Assembly: GCA_036365145.1 (NCBI GenBank)
Contig: JAEOAD010000005.1
Coordinates: forward strand, 7,297,001 to 7,361,000
Direction of reading: 5' to 3'
Length of the DNA stretch: 64,000 nt
DNA from: Orientallactaga sibirica
Taxonomy: Eukaryota; Chordata; Mammalia; Rodentia; Dipodidae
Numbering within the stretch: position 1 is the first letter of the stretch; every line of letters starts with the position of its first letter. Position numbers and translations under genes: made by a program. A model generated the notes under the pieces. That model had not been told where the DNA came from and did no database searches. It was given only the letters and a program-made list of their open reading frames with translations. Below are positions 1 through 9,430 of the stretch, in pieces.

Positions 1-474
1 GTTTAGGGATAGGGTGAAACCAGATTACAATGCAATTTAAGAAGGGGTGATTCCTGCGCAGGCGTCTTTAAAAGGCATCTATAAGGAACACAGCAAATAA
101 AAGCTTTAAGACTGAACTGTAGAAGCTTTCACGGAGAATTCAAACAAGAAACTACCACCAATTCCCCCCTTCAACTTAGTTAAGTTTTTTTTTTTTTTTG
201 CATAAAAGCTTTCTCCATATTAAAGATATATCCCATAACCAATGCTTTAGCTTGTAAGTGGATTCATTTTAACAAAGGATTGGCCATTCAAGCTCAGATG
301 AACAATCAAAACCAGCACTCACTCATTTATTTAGAGACTAAACTGTTCTGGCCCTCAAAAATCCAGCAAAATCCACCCTGTGTTTACTTAATCTTGGCAG
401 AATTTTATAGCATCAAAACTACTACAAAGTTCAAGAAACTTTTAAGCAGAAGAAAAAAAGAAAAGAACCCCTAC

Positions 475-610
475 CTTGAGTTTTCTTTTTCTTCCTTCAG
501 TTTTTGTCCCCAGAAAACAGCTGCATCTTTAGCTGTATGAACTGGAGTATGTGAACCGACACACACAAAGGCCGGCCATCTGCAGCTTGCTGTGTCCCCT
601 GCCTTTTATG
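475..610 (-). promoter_or_regulatory. Candidate internal promoter and noncoding first exon (headless MYO10)
   Basis: Seen on the minus strand: a TATA-like CATAAAAGGC at 610-601. It is followed by about 100 nt ending in a purine-rich, enhancer-like stretch (GAAGGAAGAAAAAG) and CTCAAG before gtaggg, a good donor at 475/474. Two short upstream ATG reading frames lie inside and both close. The intron is the one directly ahead of the exon expected to begin with Met644, where the short headless isoform is reported to start. The assignment is inference; no transcript evidence is visible. Confidence 0.35.
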
Positions 611-931
611 TGGTGTCTTGGGCTATGCTGGCTGCCTTCATTCATCCCTGATTCTACTCAAAGCAGCGGTCAGCCCAGCTTTGCTGCTAGTGAAGTTGCT
701 GAAGGTACTTTGGACTAGGGGAGCCAATAAACAAACCATCTTATACATATCAACAGATATGCAAATGCATAGAAGGACCTGGAGATTCTGGACTTTAAAA
801 GATGAAGTATGTATTTTTTAAAGGTACCCCAGGACAAAATCAAGCAATCCACTCTGAGAACAACACTTTTCACTTGAGCTGAGCTTCATCAATAGCTATT
901 TAGCCTGGTCTTTACAGAAGGCTGCTGAATA

Positions 932-972
932 GTTGCCATGACAACTTGGTAAACAGGACTGAAGTAACCAAT
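932..972. promoter_or_regulatory. RFX X-box with nearby CCAAT box
   Basis: GTTGCCATGACAAC at 932-945 fits the palindromic RFX X-box (GTNRCC, AT spacer, RGYAAC type) with near-perfect symmetry. A CCAAT sits 22 bp away at 968-972. The pair lies 320-370 bp upstream, on the minus strand, of the TATA-like element at 601-610. Binding is not shown. Confidence 0.4.
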
Positions 973-1588
973 GAGAGGTTTTCTGGGATGGTTTTGTTTG
1001 TTTCCGGGTAAGAATAGCAGCTTTAATTCGCCCTTTACTAAAACTTACTCAAAAGCAAAGGAGGCTTTTTCATGGATCTTTTGTATAAGACAGTCCCAAA
1101 AGTCAAAAGATGACTGTAAGAAATGGGTGTTCCCAGTGCAGAAAATGGTTAATGCCAGCAGGGAACATTACAGGCAATGGGAAAAGTGAGCTTCTTCAAT
1201 GCCGGCAGGCACTTTCTATAGGGAAGCATCTCGAAAGACCTTAAGAGTAATAATGCGATCTCCCTACTCCCCTTGTGGAGTTGGCCCAAAGCAGCTGATG
1301 GAGGAAAGAGTTTCTTGAGCGGAAGCTGCATCACGGCAGGAAAAGGGTGGCAGAGCAGAGGCTGGGCGGTAAGCCTTGCCACAGCAGGGTGAAGACAGCA
1401 TCAAGAGGGAACTGAGCTACTTACTACTGGCAAGGAGAACTGGGTTATAAGACCCTGAAGCCCACTCCCAGCAACACATCTCCTCCAGGAAGGCTCTACC
1501 TCTCAAATGCCACCAACTGGGGGGACATCTCCTTCAAATACCACACCTACAGTCGAAGGAACAAGACCTAGAAAATCTGAAGAAGCTT

Positions 1589-1603
1589 CCGCCCCCTAGT
1601 GGA
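1589..1603 (-). promoter_or_regulatory. CTCF-like motif
   Basis: On the minus strand the site reads TCCACTAGGGGGCGG, a close match to the CTCF core (CCACNAGGGGGCG). It lies in unique intronic sequence outside any repeat I recognise. Confidence 0.45.
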
Positions 1604-1728
1604 TGCCTCTGTCCTCATGCTTCTTGCAGTCTGTTTTCTAAAAAACAAGCTGCTATATTTTGTGAACCAAGGAAACAGATCTCTTTGGCCATGACAAACT
1701 ACTCTGTTCTTAGGAAAATATTACTTGA

Positions 1729-1863
1729 GGGCTGGCAAGATGGCTTAGAGATTAAAGGCATTTGCTTGCAAAGCTTAACAGTCTGGGTTTGATTCATCAG
1801 AAACCATGTAAAGCCAGATGCATAAAGGGGTGTATGTGTATGTATAAATAATAAATATTAAGA
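1729..1863 (+). repeat. tRNA-derived SINE (jerboa-type), degraded
   Basis: Head GGCTGGCAAGATGGCTTAG with recognisable A-box and B-box remnants, then a shortened body and an AATAAATATT tail. Confidence 0.75.
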
Positions 1864-1971
1864 AAATAAAATATTACATGAAACAATGTTCATTATATTA
1901 TGAGTTGGTAATGAACACTGGGCATTTTGACACATCATAGCATTGTATGCACTGTCAAAATTCAAGACTTG

Positions 1972-2165
1972 GGCTGGAGAGATGGCTCAGCTGTTAAAAG
2001 CACTTGCTTGCAAAGTCTGAAGGCTTGGGTTCCATTCCCCAGTACCCATGTAAGCCAGGTGAACAAGGCAGTGCACGTGTCTGAAATTTGTTTGCAGTGG
2101 CACAAGGCCCTGGTGCATCCATTCTCATTCTCTGTCTCTCTACTTGCAAATAAATATTTTTGAAA
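1972..2165 (+). repeat. tRNA-derived SINE (jerboa-type)
   Basis: GGCTGGAGAGATGGCTCAG head, CATGTAAGCCAGGT body, TTTGCAGTGGC segment, CT-rich stretch and AAATAAATATTT tail. Confidence 0.9.
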
Positions 2166-2790
2166 AAAATGGAAAAAAATTCAAAGGACTAGAAAAACAT
2201 ACAGTGGAACCCTAGGCTTTGTGTAACCTCTGGGCTTTTGGCCATTGCTCCTTTCTGCCCTACCTGTAGTGATCATGTGTTTTATACTCCTGAATCCTAA
2301 GAGTCAATGAAACGCCCGATAATGGACGCCATGTCATGTTTGGAAAGCAAAGATGATCACAGGGGGAAGATGCCAAAATAAAATCATGAACCTAAACAGA
2401 ACCTGTGGTCGGGAGGACGGAAGGTGGCACCTGGGTCTTCAGGCTTTGACGACACCGACTGCTCCTGCTCCGTGGGAATCTCCACCTGTACCTCAAAGTA
2501 TCCTTCCCGCACCTTAAACTATGCGGCATGACGCCAACGATGAGGCAGGCTGCAGAGCAGGGCCTGGGCAAGTCTTCCAGAAGAATACAATCTTTATTCA
2601 AATGGCAGAAGCAGGGCTGAGACCACGGTCTAAAAGTGGACACGAAGCATTGCCAGAAACAGAGTAAGACCCCAAGGAGACAGAACGAGACGCAGGAAGT
2701 TGAAAACAGGGCTGAAGACCAGGAGAGAAAATGACCATGTCATCATAGGAACTTTTGAAAGAAAGGAAACAAATCAAAAAATATCAGACT
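2166..2790. other. Unique intronic sequence
   Basis: No exon or repeat recognised. An 83-codon minus-strand open frame (2392-2643) has no recognisable motif and I do not regard it as a gene. Confidence 0.5.
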
Positions 2791-3005
2791 GGGCTGGAGA
2801 GATGGCTTAGTGGTTAAGGCACATGCCTGTGAAGCCTAAGGACCCAGGTTCAATTCCCCAGAGCCCATGTAAGCCAGATGTACAAGAGGGCGCATGCATC
2901 TGGAGATCATTTGCAGTGGCTGGAGGCCCTGGCGCGCCCATTCTCTTATCTGATTCTTCCTCCCTCTCTCTCAAGTAAGTAAATAAATAAATGAAATATT
3001 TAAAA
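2791..3005 (+). repeat. tRNA-derived SINE (jerboa-type), full length
   Basis: Complete head (GGCTGGAGAGATGGCTTAG), body with ACAAGAGGGCGCATGCATCT, CT stretch and AAATAAATAAATGAAA tail. Confidence 0.93.
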
Positions 3006-3249
3006 AATACTCAGACACACTCGAACATAACCAATATAAACAAACAAAACAACTGGACAGGATAACAGGTGCTGTCGGGTTCTGTTAACTGCTTCAGTCA
3101 TGAGATTTACTCAGCATGCCGTCATGTTCCTGGAAACAAACAGCTCATGTTTTCCTAACATCTGCACGGTGGTCCTAGCTCTGTGGGTAGCCTTATGGGC
3201 TGTCCAGGACACTGTCAAAATGAGGGACTTAGGGTAATATAAAAGAAGT

Positions 3250-3415
3250 AGTGACCAGGTGTGGTGGCACGGGCCCCTTTAATCCCAGCACTTGGAGAGC
3301 CGAGGTAGGAGGATGGCTGTGAGTTCAAGGCCACCGGAGACTACAGAGTGAATTCCAGGTCAGCCTGGGCTAGAGTGAGACCTTGCCTTGAGAAACCAAG
3401 AACAATAAATAAATA
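3250..3415 (+). repeat. B1-type SINE (7SL-derived)
   Basis: CCAGGTGTGGTGGCACGGGC, then TTTAATCCCAGCACTTGG, and an AATAAATAAATAAG tail. Confidence 0.9.
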
Positions 3416-3426
3416 AGGAAGTAGTA

Positions 3427-3562
3427 CAGGCTGTGGTGGCACATACCTTTAATCCCAGTACTCGGGAGGTGAAGTAGTAGGTCCACTGTGATTTCCAGGC
3501 CAGCCTGAGACTCTGGAGTGAATTAATTCCAGGTCGGCCTGGGCTAGAGAGACCCTACCTTG
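3427..3562 (+). repeat. B1-type SINE
   Basis: GGCTGTGGTGGCACATACC head and GACCCTACCTTGG end. It directly follows another B1 in the same orientation. Confidence 0.88.
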
Positions 3563-4563
3563 GAGTGGGCGGAGGTAGCAGCATCAGGAGAGAGGAGATC
3601 CAGGTACCTTCCGAAGCCCTTCAGAGATGACAGCAGTGACGTCCACAAAGCTGATGACCAACCGTGCTGTCGGGTCAGGTCAGGAGACAGGGCCTCTCCA
3701 CACCTTGAACCCACGCTGCCCACACCGGGGTGCCGACTCCCCATTTTCTAGCCTTGTGCCATAGTGCGCCTGGCAGATGATGTCTTCCTCTCCTCTGCAG
3801 CCTCCCCACATGCCCGTGGGCATCTCTTCCTCGCTCTCGCCCCCACGAAGCCCCCTTTGCCCCAGCCCTAGGAAACCAGGAGACCTCAATCCATGTTTTT
3901 TCGGAGGAGATGACAGAATTTGAGAATACTGTTGTATCACGTTTCTCTCCTCAAACCTGACTTCTTGTCACACCAACCTACTGCCAGAGCCACAAGGAGT
4001 AGAGCGGGCATGGTGCCCAAGGCAGCCTTCAGCCTCGACTAACCCACGCTAGAGGAAGTGTCGCAGCCTCCCTTCGCCGCCTGGAACTGCAGAGCAGCTC
4101 TCACATGGGACATTCGCCTGCTCCTTCTCCTCCTGTCCCCTTCTTTAATTTTGCCCCACAGCTCCTCAGGGTTTTCTGGGGAGTGTTAATGAGAGACTTT
4201 TCAGATGGGACCTCATTGCTGGAGTACCAGACAGGGAGAGATCACAGGCCAAGGAGGCCCTCGGAGGGAGAGTCAGAGAGGCCAAGCACGCTTGCTCTGA
4301 CCTGGAAGCCTCTTGTGGTCACAGGGACACCCTGACAAGCTATGACTGCTGTCTATGCCAATGCCAACAGAATGGCCACATCCCCAGTACACGTCAGAAC
4401 TGCCTCCTCTAGGGTAACCCAAAGCCCAGTGCAGGCTGCAGACGTCCTCATGTGCCAGGACTAACTTGGTGCCAGGAGGATTCTTCAACAAGGTTAGACA
4501 CAAGCTGTAGATACTGACATAATTCTCAGATTGGTGAAAAGCTGTTTATAAAAAAGAAAGAAG
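3563..4563. other. Unique intronic sequence
   Basis: GC-richer than its surroundings, with short open frames on both strands (for example 3680-3940 minus, 4105-4335 plus). None contains a recognisable domain. No repeat seen. Confidence 0.45.
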
Positions 4564-4714
4564 GCTGGGGCTGCAGAGATGGCTCAGCAGTTAAGGTGTT
4601 TGCCTACAAAGCCTAACAACCTGAGTTCGATTCCCCAGTACCTATTTAAAGCACAAGGAGGCACATGTGTGTCTGGAGGCCCTGGTGCTCCCATTCTCTC
4701 TTTCTCTCTCTCTG
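4564..4714 (+). repeat. tRNA-derived SINE with its 3' part replaced by a B1
   Basis: Head and half of the body are present, reaching the CT-rich stretch, where a B1 element takes over. Confidence 0.88.
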
Positions 4715-4870
4715 CCAGGCCTGGTGGTGCACGCCTTTAATCCCAGCACTCAGGAGGCAGATGCAGGAGGATCACTGTGAATTCAAGGCCAGCCTGAGAC
4801 TACAGAGTGCAGTCCAGGTCAGCCTGGTCTACAGCAAGACCCTACGTGGAAAAATAAATAAATACATAAA
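4715..4870 (+). repeat. B1-type SINE inserted in the CT tail of the preceding SINE
   Basis: CCAGGCCTGGTGGTGCACGC start, AGCCTGGTCTACAGCAAGAC end and an AAATAAATAAATAC tail. Confidence 0.88.
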
Positions 4871-6310
4871 TACATGAATAAAAGACATGTGTTGTTATAG
4901 CTGTTGTGATATATAACAGTGTCTCTCTTTCCATCACCACCATATTAAAAACCCACAAAGGACTCAGACTCTCCACCCATCCTGGGGCTCAGATATGTGA
5001 CGTAGGCTGTGTGGGCCCAGGCCTTGTGTTGTAAGTGGACTGTGCACATGTGAGTTAGGCACAAAGGCAGCTGTCCCCTGCTCTCTCCTGCCGCGGCGTT
5101 CTCTACCCCATAGAGCTTACGGCTGCTGTCCTCAGCTTTTCTGGCCACAGGGTATGTAGCAAATGGGACTCCAGGACCTGTGGACACCACGCAGTGTCCT
5201 CATCCTGAACGACACGCTGAGCACACTCACACACGCTTGAATACAAGGGCCAAGCTCCCGCCCCTGAATCCACTAGAGCAGAGAGTGTCCTGCCCACCTC
5301 CACACACACACAGGCAAGATTTCCTCCGTGAAACTTTCTACAATTTATATTTGAACTAAATAAGGAATTCCAAGTGTGACACACACTTCATAGAACGTAA
5401 CGGGCAGTGTCCGTGGATGGTGTTAGTGGAAGGAAATGAATGTGAATCGAGTCGACTCAGTGGCTCCATATTCTAATTAGTATCTTCACACTTCTAAATC
5501 ACCCGTGTTTTAGGTCACAGACACGTCAGCTCTTGTGTCAGGGCCTTCACAGTCTACGTGCGTTTAAATGGGACTAAGACATTTTTTGTAGCCCTTTGCT
5601 AGGCAGGTTACTAAGCAGCGTCTGCGGTAAGTCAGGAGGTGTTCGGGCAGTGAGCCAGTGCGATGGAAACACCAAGTTGTCTTTTTAAAGTGCAGAAACC
5701 AAAGCAACTGGGAACAATCACATCTCAGCAGGGAGAACTAAACATCAAAAGAAAAGTAATTTCTTTAATTCTGTCTACTTATATGTTTCAAGCAGGCCTG
5801 ATTTCAAAAGCTTTTATAGCCAAGGAAAAAACAAAAACCTCTACCATCCAAGAAGAACAACAACAAATCCACCAAGGTCTGCCACTGAGCTCCAGTTTCT
5901 GTCTCTATGCGTGTCTCCGTGACAAGGACGGTACCTGCCCCTTCACTGGACTGGAGATGCCAAGGACTAGAGCTCCCTGGTAAGGTGCTATTTCACAGCA
6001 TGAGGAAGGGGGAAGGTTTCAGCTTAAATGTGCCTCCCTAGAAATGCCACTATGCATCCAGCACCCAACACTTCAAACGGAAACAAAACTGCAAGCTCCA
6101 AAGATGAGATACCATACATTTGCTCTCCTGGGAAAAAGGAAAAAAAAAAAAAAAAAAAAAAAACCAAATTAAGCCACTCCTGTGAGAATGTGCTAGAAAC
6201 ACAAAAGCATATCCATACTCTTGTAGTCGCTGCTCACTGGGGTTTACAAAGCACAGCATCTGAAATGTAAGCCACTCTACATGACATACTGTTGTACAGA
6301 GTTGAGTATT
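4871..6310. other. Mostly unique intronic sequence
   Basis: Contains a short CA stretch near 5302 and a poly-A run at about 6140-6163. Open frames such as 5663-5983 lack recognisable domains or splice context. Confidence 0.45.
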
Positions 6311-6368
6311 CTGTAATTTCTTAGTTGGCAGAGCCCTTACCTAGTGTGGGTTCAATTCCCAGTAATCA
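6311..6368 (+). repeat. ID-like tRNA SINE fragment
   Basis: TTGGCAGAGCCCTTACCTAG with GGTTCAATTCCCAGTA, resembling the ID or BC1 head, running into a polypurine tract that may be its expanded tail. Confidence 0.5.
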
Positions 6369-6370
6369 CC

Positions 6371-6568
6371 AAAAAAGGAGGGAAGAGGGGAGAGGGAAGG
6401 GAGGGAGGACATGGAGGGGAGGGGAGGGGAGGGAGAGGAGAGGAGAGAAGGAAGAGAGGAAGGGAGGGGGGAGGAGAGGATGGAGGGGATGGGAGGGAAA
6501 GGGAGGGTGAGTGGAGGGAGGGAGGAGAGGGAAGGGATGGAAGGGGGGCAGAGGGAAGGAGGGCAGGC
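6371..6568 (+). repeat. Polypurine (GGGA/GGAA) tract
   Basis: About 200 bp almost purely G and A on the plus strand, with many GGGAGG and GAGAGG units. The several overlapping open frames here are artefacts of composition. Confidence 0.95.
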
Positions 6569-6669
6569 AAGTATCAAAAAACTTTTTTCTACATTGTGTC
6601 AAAACAAAAACCCTGCGTATACATACATACCCTAGGTATTTGTGGGGAAAGTTCTGCTTGTCTGCTTAA

Positions 6670-6846
6670 AAATAATTTTATTTGTGTGTGCACGCACACA
6701 CGCATGTGCGTCTCTTGCCACTGTACCTGGAATAAAATGTCAGGCGCTTGGGCCACTTTTGGGGGTCTGGCTTTCACATGAGTGGCTGGAGAACTGAACC
6801 TGGGCCACATGCAAGTAAGTGCCTTTAACTGAGCCATCTCCCCAGC
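6670..6846 (-). repeat. tRNA-derived SINE, diverged
   Basis: The reverse strand ends with the head (AACTGAGCCATCTCCCCAGC on plus). The body is diverged and carries an alternating CA/CG stretch. Confidence 0.7.
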
Positions 6847-6861
6847 TACTTTTCCTTGCTG

Positions 6862-6995
6862 TTTTTTAGACAGGGTCTCATGTAGTCCAGGCAGGACTTG
6901 AATGCACTATTTATCTGAGGATAACCTTGAACTTTTGATCCTCCTTCCTCCAACTCTTGAGTGCAAGGATTACATGCTCTGCCACACTGCATGTA
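6862..6995 (-). repeat. Old B1-type SINE
   Basis: AGACAGGGTCTCATGTAGTC and GAGTGCAAGGATTACATGC mark a diverged reverse-oriented B1. Confidence 0.7.
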
Positions 6996-7094
6996 TGTGG
7001 TACAGGGGAATGAACTGAGAGCTCAGGAATGCTCGACAGGCATTCTGTCGAATCAGCTATATTTGTAACCCCTTCCTTTTTCATTTGTTTCTTC

Positions 7095-7286
7095 TAAAAT
7101 TTATTTTTACTTTGTGTGTGTGTGAGAGAGAGAGAATGGGAGCGCCAGGGCCTCCAGCCACTGCAAACCAACTCCAAACACATGCGCCCCCTTGTGTATC
7201 TGGCTTACCTAAGTCCTGAGGAATTGAACCTGAGTTCTTTGGCTTTGCATGTAAGCGCCTTAACTGCTAAGCCATCTCTCCAGCCA
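7095..7286 (-). repeat. tRNA-derived SINE
   Basis: Reverse orientation: GAGAATGGGAGCGCCAGGG through GCTAAGCCATCTCTCCAGCC. Confidence 0.9.
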
Positions 7287-7412
7287 AGATCTCACTAGAT
7301 AGACTAGGCTGGTCTAGAACTCACTATGCAGTTTAGGTTGGCCTCAAACTGGAGGTGATTCCGCTTCAGCCTCTCAAGTGCTAAGATTACAGGTGTGTCT
7401 GACCAACACAGG
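7287..7412 (-). repeat. B1-type SINE, diverged
   Basis: Abuts the previous SINE. TAGGCTGGTCTAGAACTCAC and GTGCTAAGATTACAGGTGTG identify it. Confidence 0.75.
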
Positions 7413-7776
7413 TAGACTGGCATACATGAGGTAATTACAGACTTTCTATATGAAGCCTATCTTTGTGCCACACTGATGCCATCGCAGCTCAGTTACATCC
7501 TGAGAAGCTTTACTAGAGGGATGTCCCAATGAGCCAGTAGAGTGTCCTCAACAGGACACCACTGCGACCATGAATAGGGAATCTGCAAGACGCTAAGCCA
7601 AAGTCACGGTCAAGCAATATGAAATACGGACGTAGATTAGCACAGCTACGACATCAGACCTAAGTTTCATGGGAAAAAAGCTCAGGCCACCTTTCTCATC
7701 ATAATCCTTTCTAGCTCTTTCATAGTAAGAGCTCTTGAAATTATTATCTTATGAGGGTCTCTTTCTTTTTAAAAGG
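7413..7776. other. Unique intronic sequence
   Basis: No gene, repeat or motif recognised. Confidence 0.5.
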
Positions 7777-7950
7777 GTTTATTTTTTATTTATTTATTTG
7801 AGACAGAGAGAGGAAGAGAAAGAATGGGCGCACCAGAACCTCCAGCCACTACAAACAAATTCCAGATGCATGTGCCACCATGTGCATCCATCCAGGGTCC
7901 TTAGGCTTCGCAAGCATGTGCCTTAACCACTAAGCCATCTCTTTAGCCCT
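7777..7950 (-). repeat. tRNA-derived SINE
   Basis: TTTATTTATTTATTTGAGAC tail side, CCACTAAGCCATCTCTTTAG head side. Confidence 0.92.
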
Positions 7951-7962
7951 GTCCCTTTTTAA

Positions 7963-8147
7963 AAAGATTTGATTTATTTGAGAAACATAGAGGAAGTTAG
8001 AGAACGGGTAGACCAGGGCCTCCAGGGACTGCAAATGAATTCCAGATGCAGGTGCCACCTGTGCTCTATGTGTGTACTGGGGAATTGAACCCAGGTCCTT
8101 AGGCTTTGCAGGCAAGCTCCTTAGCTGCTGAGCCATCTCCCCAGCCC
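7963..8147 (-). repeat. tRNA-derived SINE
   Basis: Second reverse copy immediately after the previous one, ending GCTGAGCCATCTCCCCAGCC. Confidence 0.92.
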
Positions 8148-8179
8148 AAGGGGTCTCTTTCTTAAGAAGGATTCCTAGG

Positions 8180-8385
8180 GCCGGGCAGATGGCTCAGTGG
8201 TTAAAAGCACTGTCTTGCAAAGCGTGATGGCCCAAATTTAATTCCCCAGTATCCATATAAAGCCAACTGCACAAAGTGGTGTGTGTGACTGGAGTTCATT
8301 TGCAGTGGCAAGGGGCTGTGGCACACCCATATACATATACTCATACACTCCTAAACAAACAAACATACAAACAAATAAATATTTT
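8180..8385 (+). repeat. tRNA-derived SINE, somewhat diverged
   Basis: GGCCGGGCAGATGGCTCAG head, GCAGTGGCAAGGGGCTGTGG body, AAACAAACAAACATAC tail. Confidence 0.85.
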
Positions 8386-8449
8386 TTAAAGGAAGGATTC
8401 CTAAGTGGAGTCCTTTTGTTAGACTTATCTAATAAATAAATAATTCATT

Positions 8450-8612
8450 AACTTTTTGTTTTGTTTTGTTTTTTTCAAGGAAGGGTCTCATTCTAGGCCA
8501 GGCTGACCTGGAATTCACCATGTAGTCTCAGGGTAGCATCGAACTCTTGGTGATCCTCCTACCTCTGCCTCCCGAGTGCTGGGATTAAAGGCACGCACCA
8601 CCATGTCTGGCT
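8450..8612 (-). repeat. B1-type SINE
   Basis: TTCAAGGAAGGGTCTCATTC through GGGATTAAAGGCACGCACCA. Confidence 0.93.
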
Positions 8613-8627
8613 AATTCATTAACTTTT

Positions 8628-8846
8628 TTTAAAAATATTTTATTTATTTATTTGAGAGAGAGAGGCAGAGAGCGATAGAGAGAAGAGAGAGAGAATGGGT
8701 GCTCCAGGGCATCCAGCCACTGCAAATGAACTCCAGATGCAGGTGCCACTTGGTGCATCTGGCTTATGTGGGTCCTGGAGAATCGAACCGGGATCCTTTG
8801 GCTTTGCAGGCAAATGCCTTAATCGTTAAGCTATCTCTCCAGCCTC
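8628..8846 (-). repeat. tRNA-derived SINE, full length
   Basis: TTTATTTATTTGAGAGAGAG through AAGCTATCTCTCCAGCC. Confidence 0.93.
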
Positions 8847-9349
8847 TCATTAACTTTTTATTAAGGCAAGTTACCCTTAAATTCAGCAGTTGCACATATC
8901 TAACACTTCATTTTTCTTGTTTCAGTAGCTTCTCCTTTTTAAACTTGCTATTTCCAACTGAGTTACATTAAAGTACTTAAAATGCATCATCTTTACCTGG
9001 ATTACAACCCCATGTTTAACAATGAAAAGAAGAAAACTTAAACAATCAACTACCACAAGAAACATGCCAGATTTTTTTCTTAAGATATATATTGCACTTT
9101 GGAACTGGATCCAAGAATTTCAAGCCAAATGCTTGAGTTTCCTTTGAAAGCAAATCTCCCTGAAGCCTAATGGCGTCACTCAAAAGCAGACTAACAGGCT
9201 CAGGGGACAAAGGGGAGTTTTCCATTTAATGTCAGGTTATAATAATGTCATATCCATTTCCAAGCACACATAATGAAAGGACTGCGGAGAAACCAAATCT
9301 GTGAGCAGCCACCCAGGAGGCGGGTCCTTGGGGAGGCTGCTGCTCTTAC
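8847..9349. other. Unique intronic sequence downstream of the last MYO10 exon
   Basis: Intron start adjoining the donor at 9349. No repeat or other gene seen. Confidence 0.6.
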
Positions 9350-9430
9350 CTTCCGCGTGTTTGGCTTGATGCAGCGGACAAAGAAAGGATTCGAAGAGCT
9401 CAGCATTGCCATTAAGGAATGCAGGGAGTC
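9350..9430 (-). CDS. MYO10: MYO10 exon, [20 protein letters not shown] (last exon in window)
   Basis: 81 nt, 27 codons, phase 0 at both ends. Acceptor tttttgacag, donor AAG before gtaaga. It encodes [20 protein letters not shown] then [16 protein letters not shown] is a near-universal myosin strand. The next residue in the family is Met644 (human numbering), which should open the following exon outside the window. Confidence 0.97.

Larger units (their letters stand above)
1..1728. other. SINE-free intronic block
   Basis: Intron downstream of the last exon seen. There is no SINE, exon or simple repeat of note apart from a short T run near 190. It contains the candidate promoter and exon at 475-610, the X-box and CCAAT pair, and a CTCF-like site. 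Short open frames on either strand show no recognisable protein. Confidence 0.6.

Noticed and set aside
2791..2870. tRNA genes from A-box and B-box matches in SINE heads
   Set aside because: The heads continue into SINE bodies and A-rich tails and occur dozens of times; they do not fold as complete tRNAs.
6341..6781. Overlapping open frames on both strands
   Set aside because: Caused by the low-complexity polypurine tract.
1..9349. The next downstream MYO10 exon (MPDQFDQAVV segment)
   Set aside because: Not found on minus; it should lie beyond the left edge of the window.
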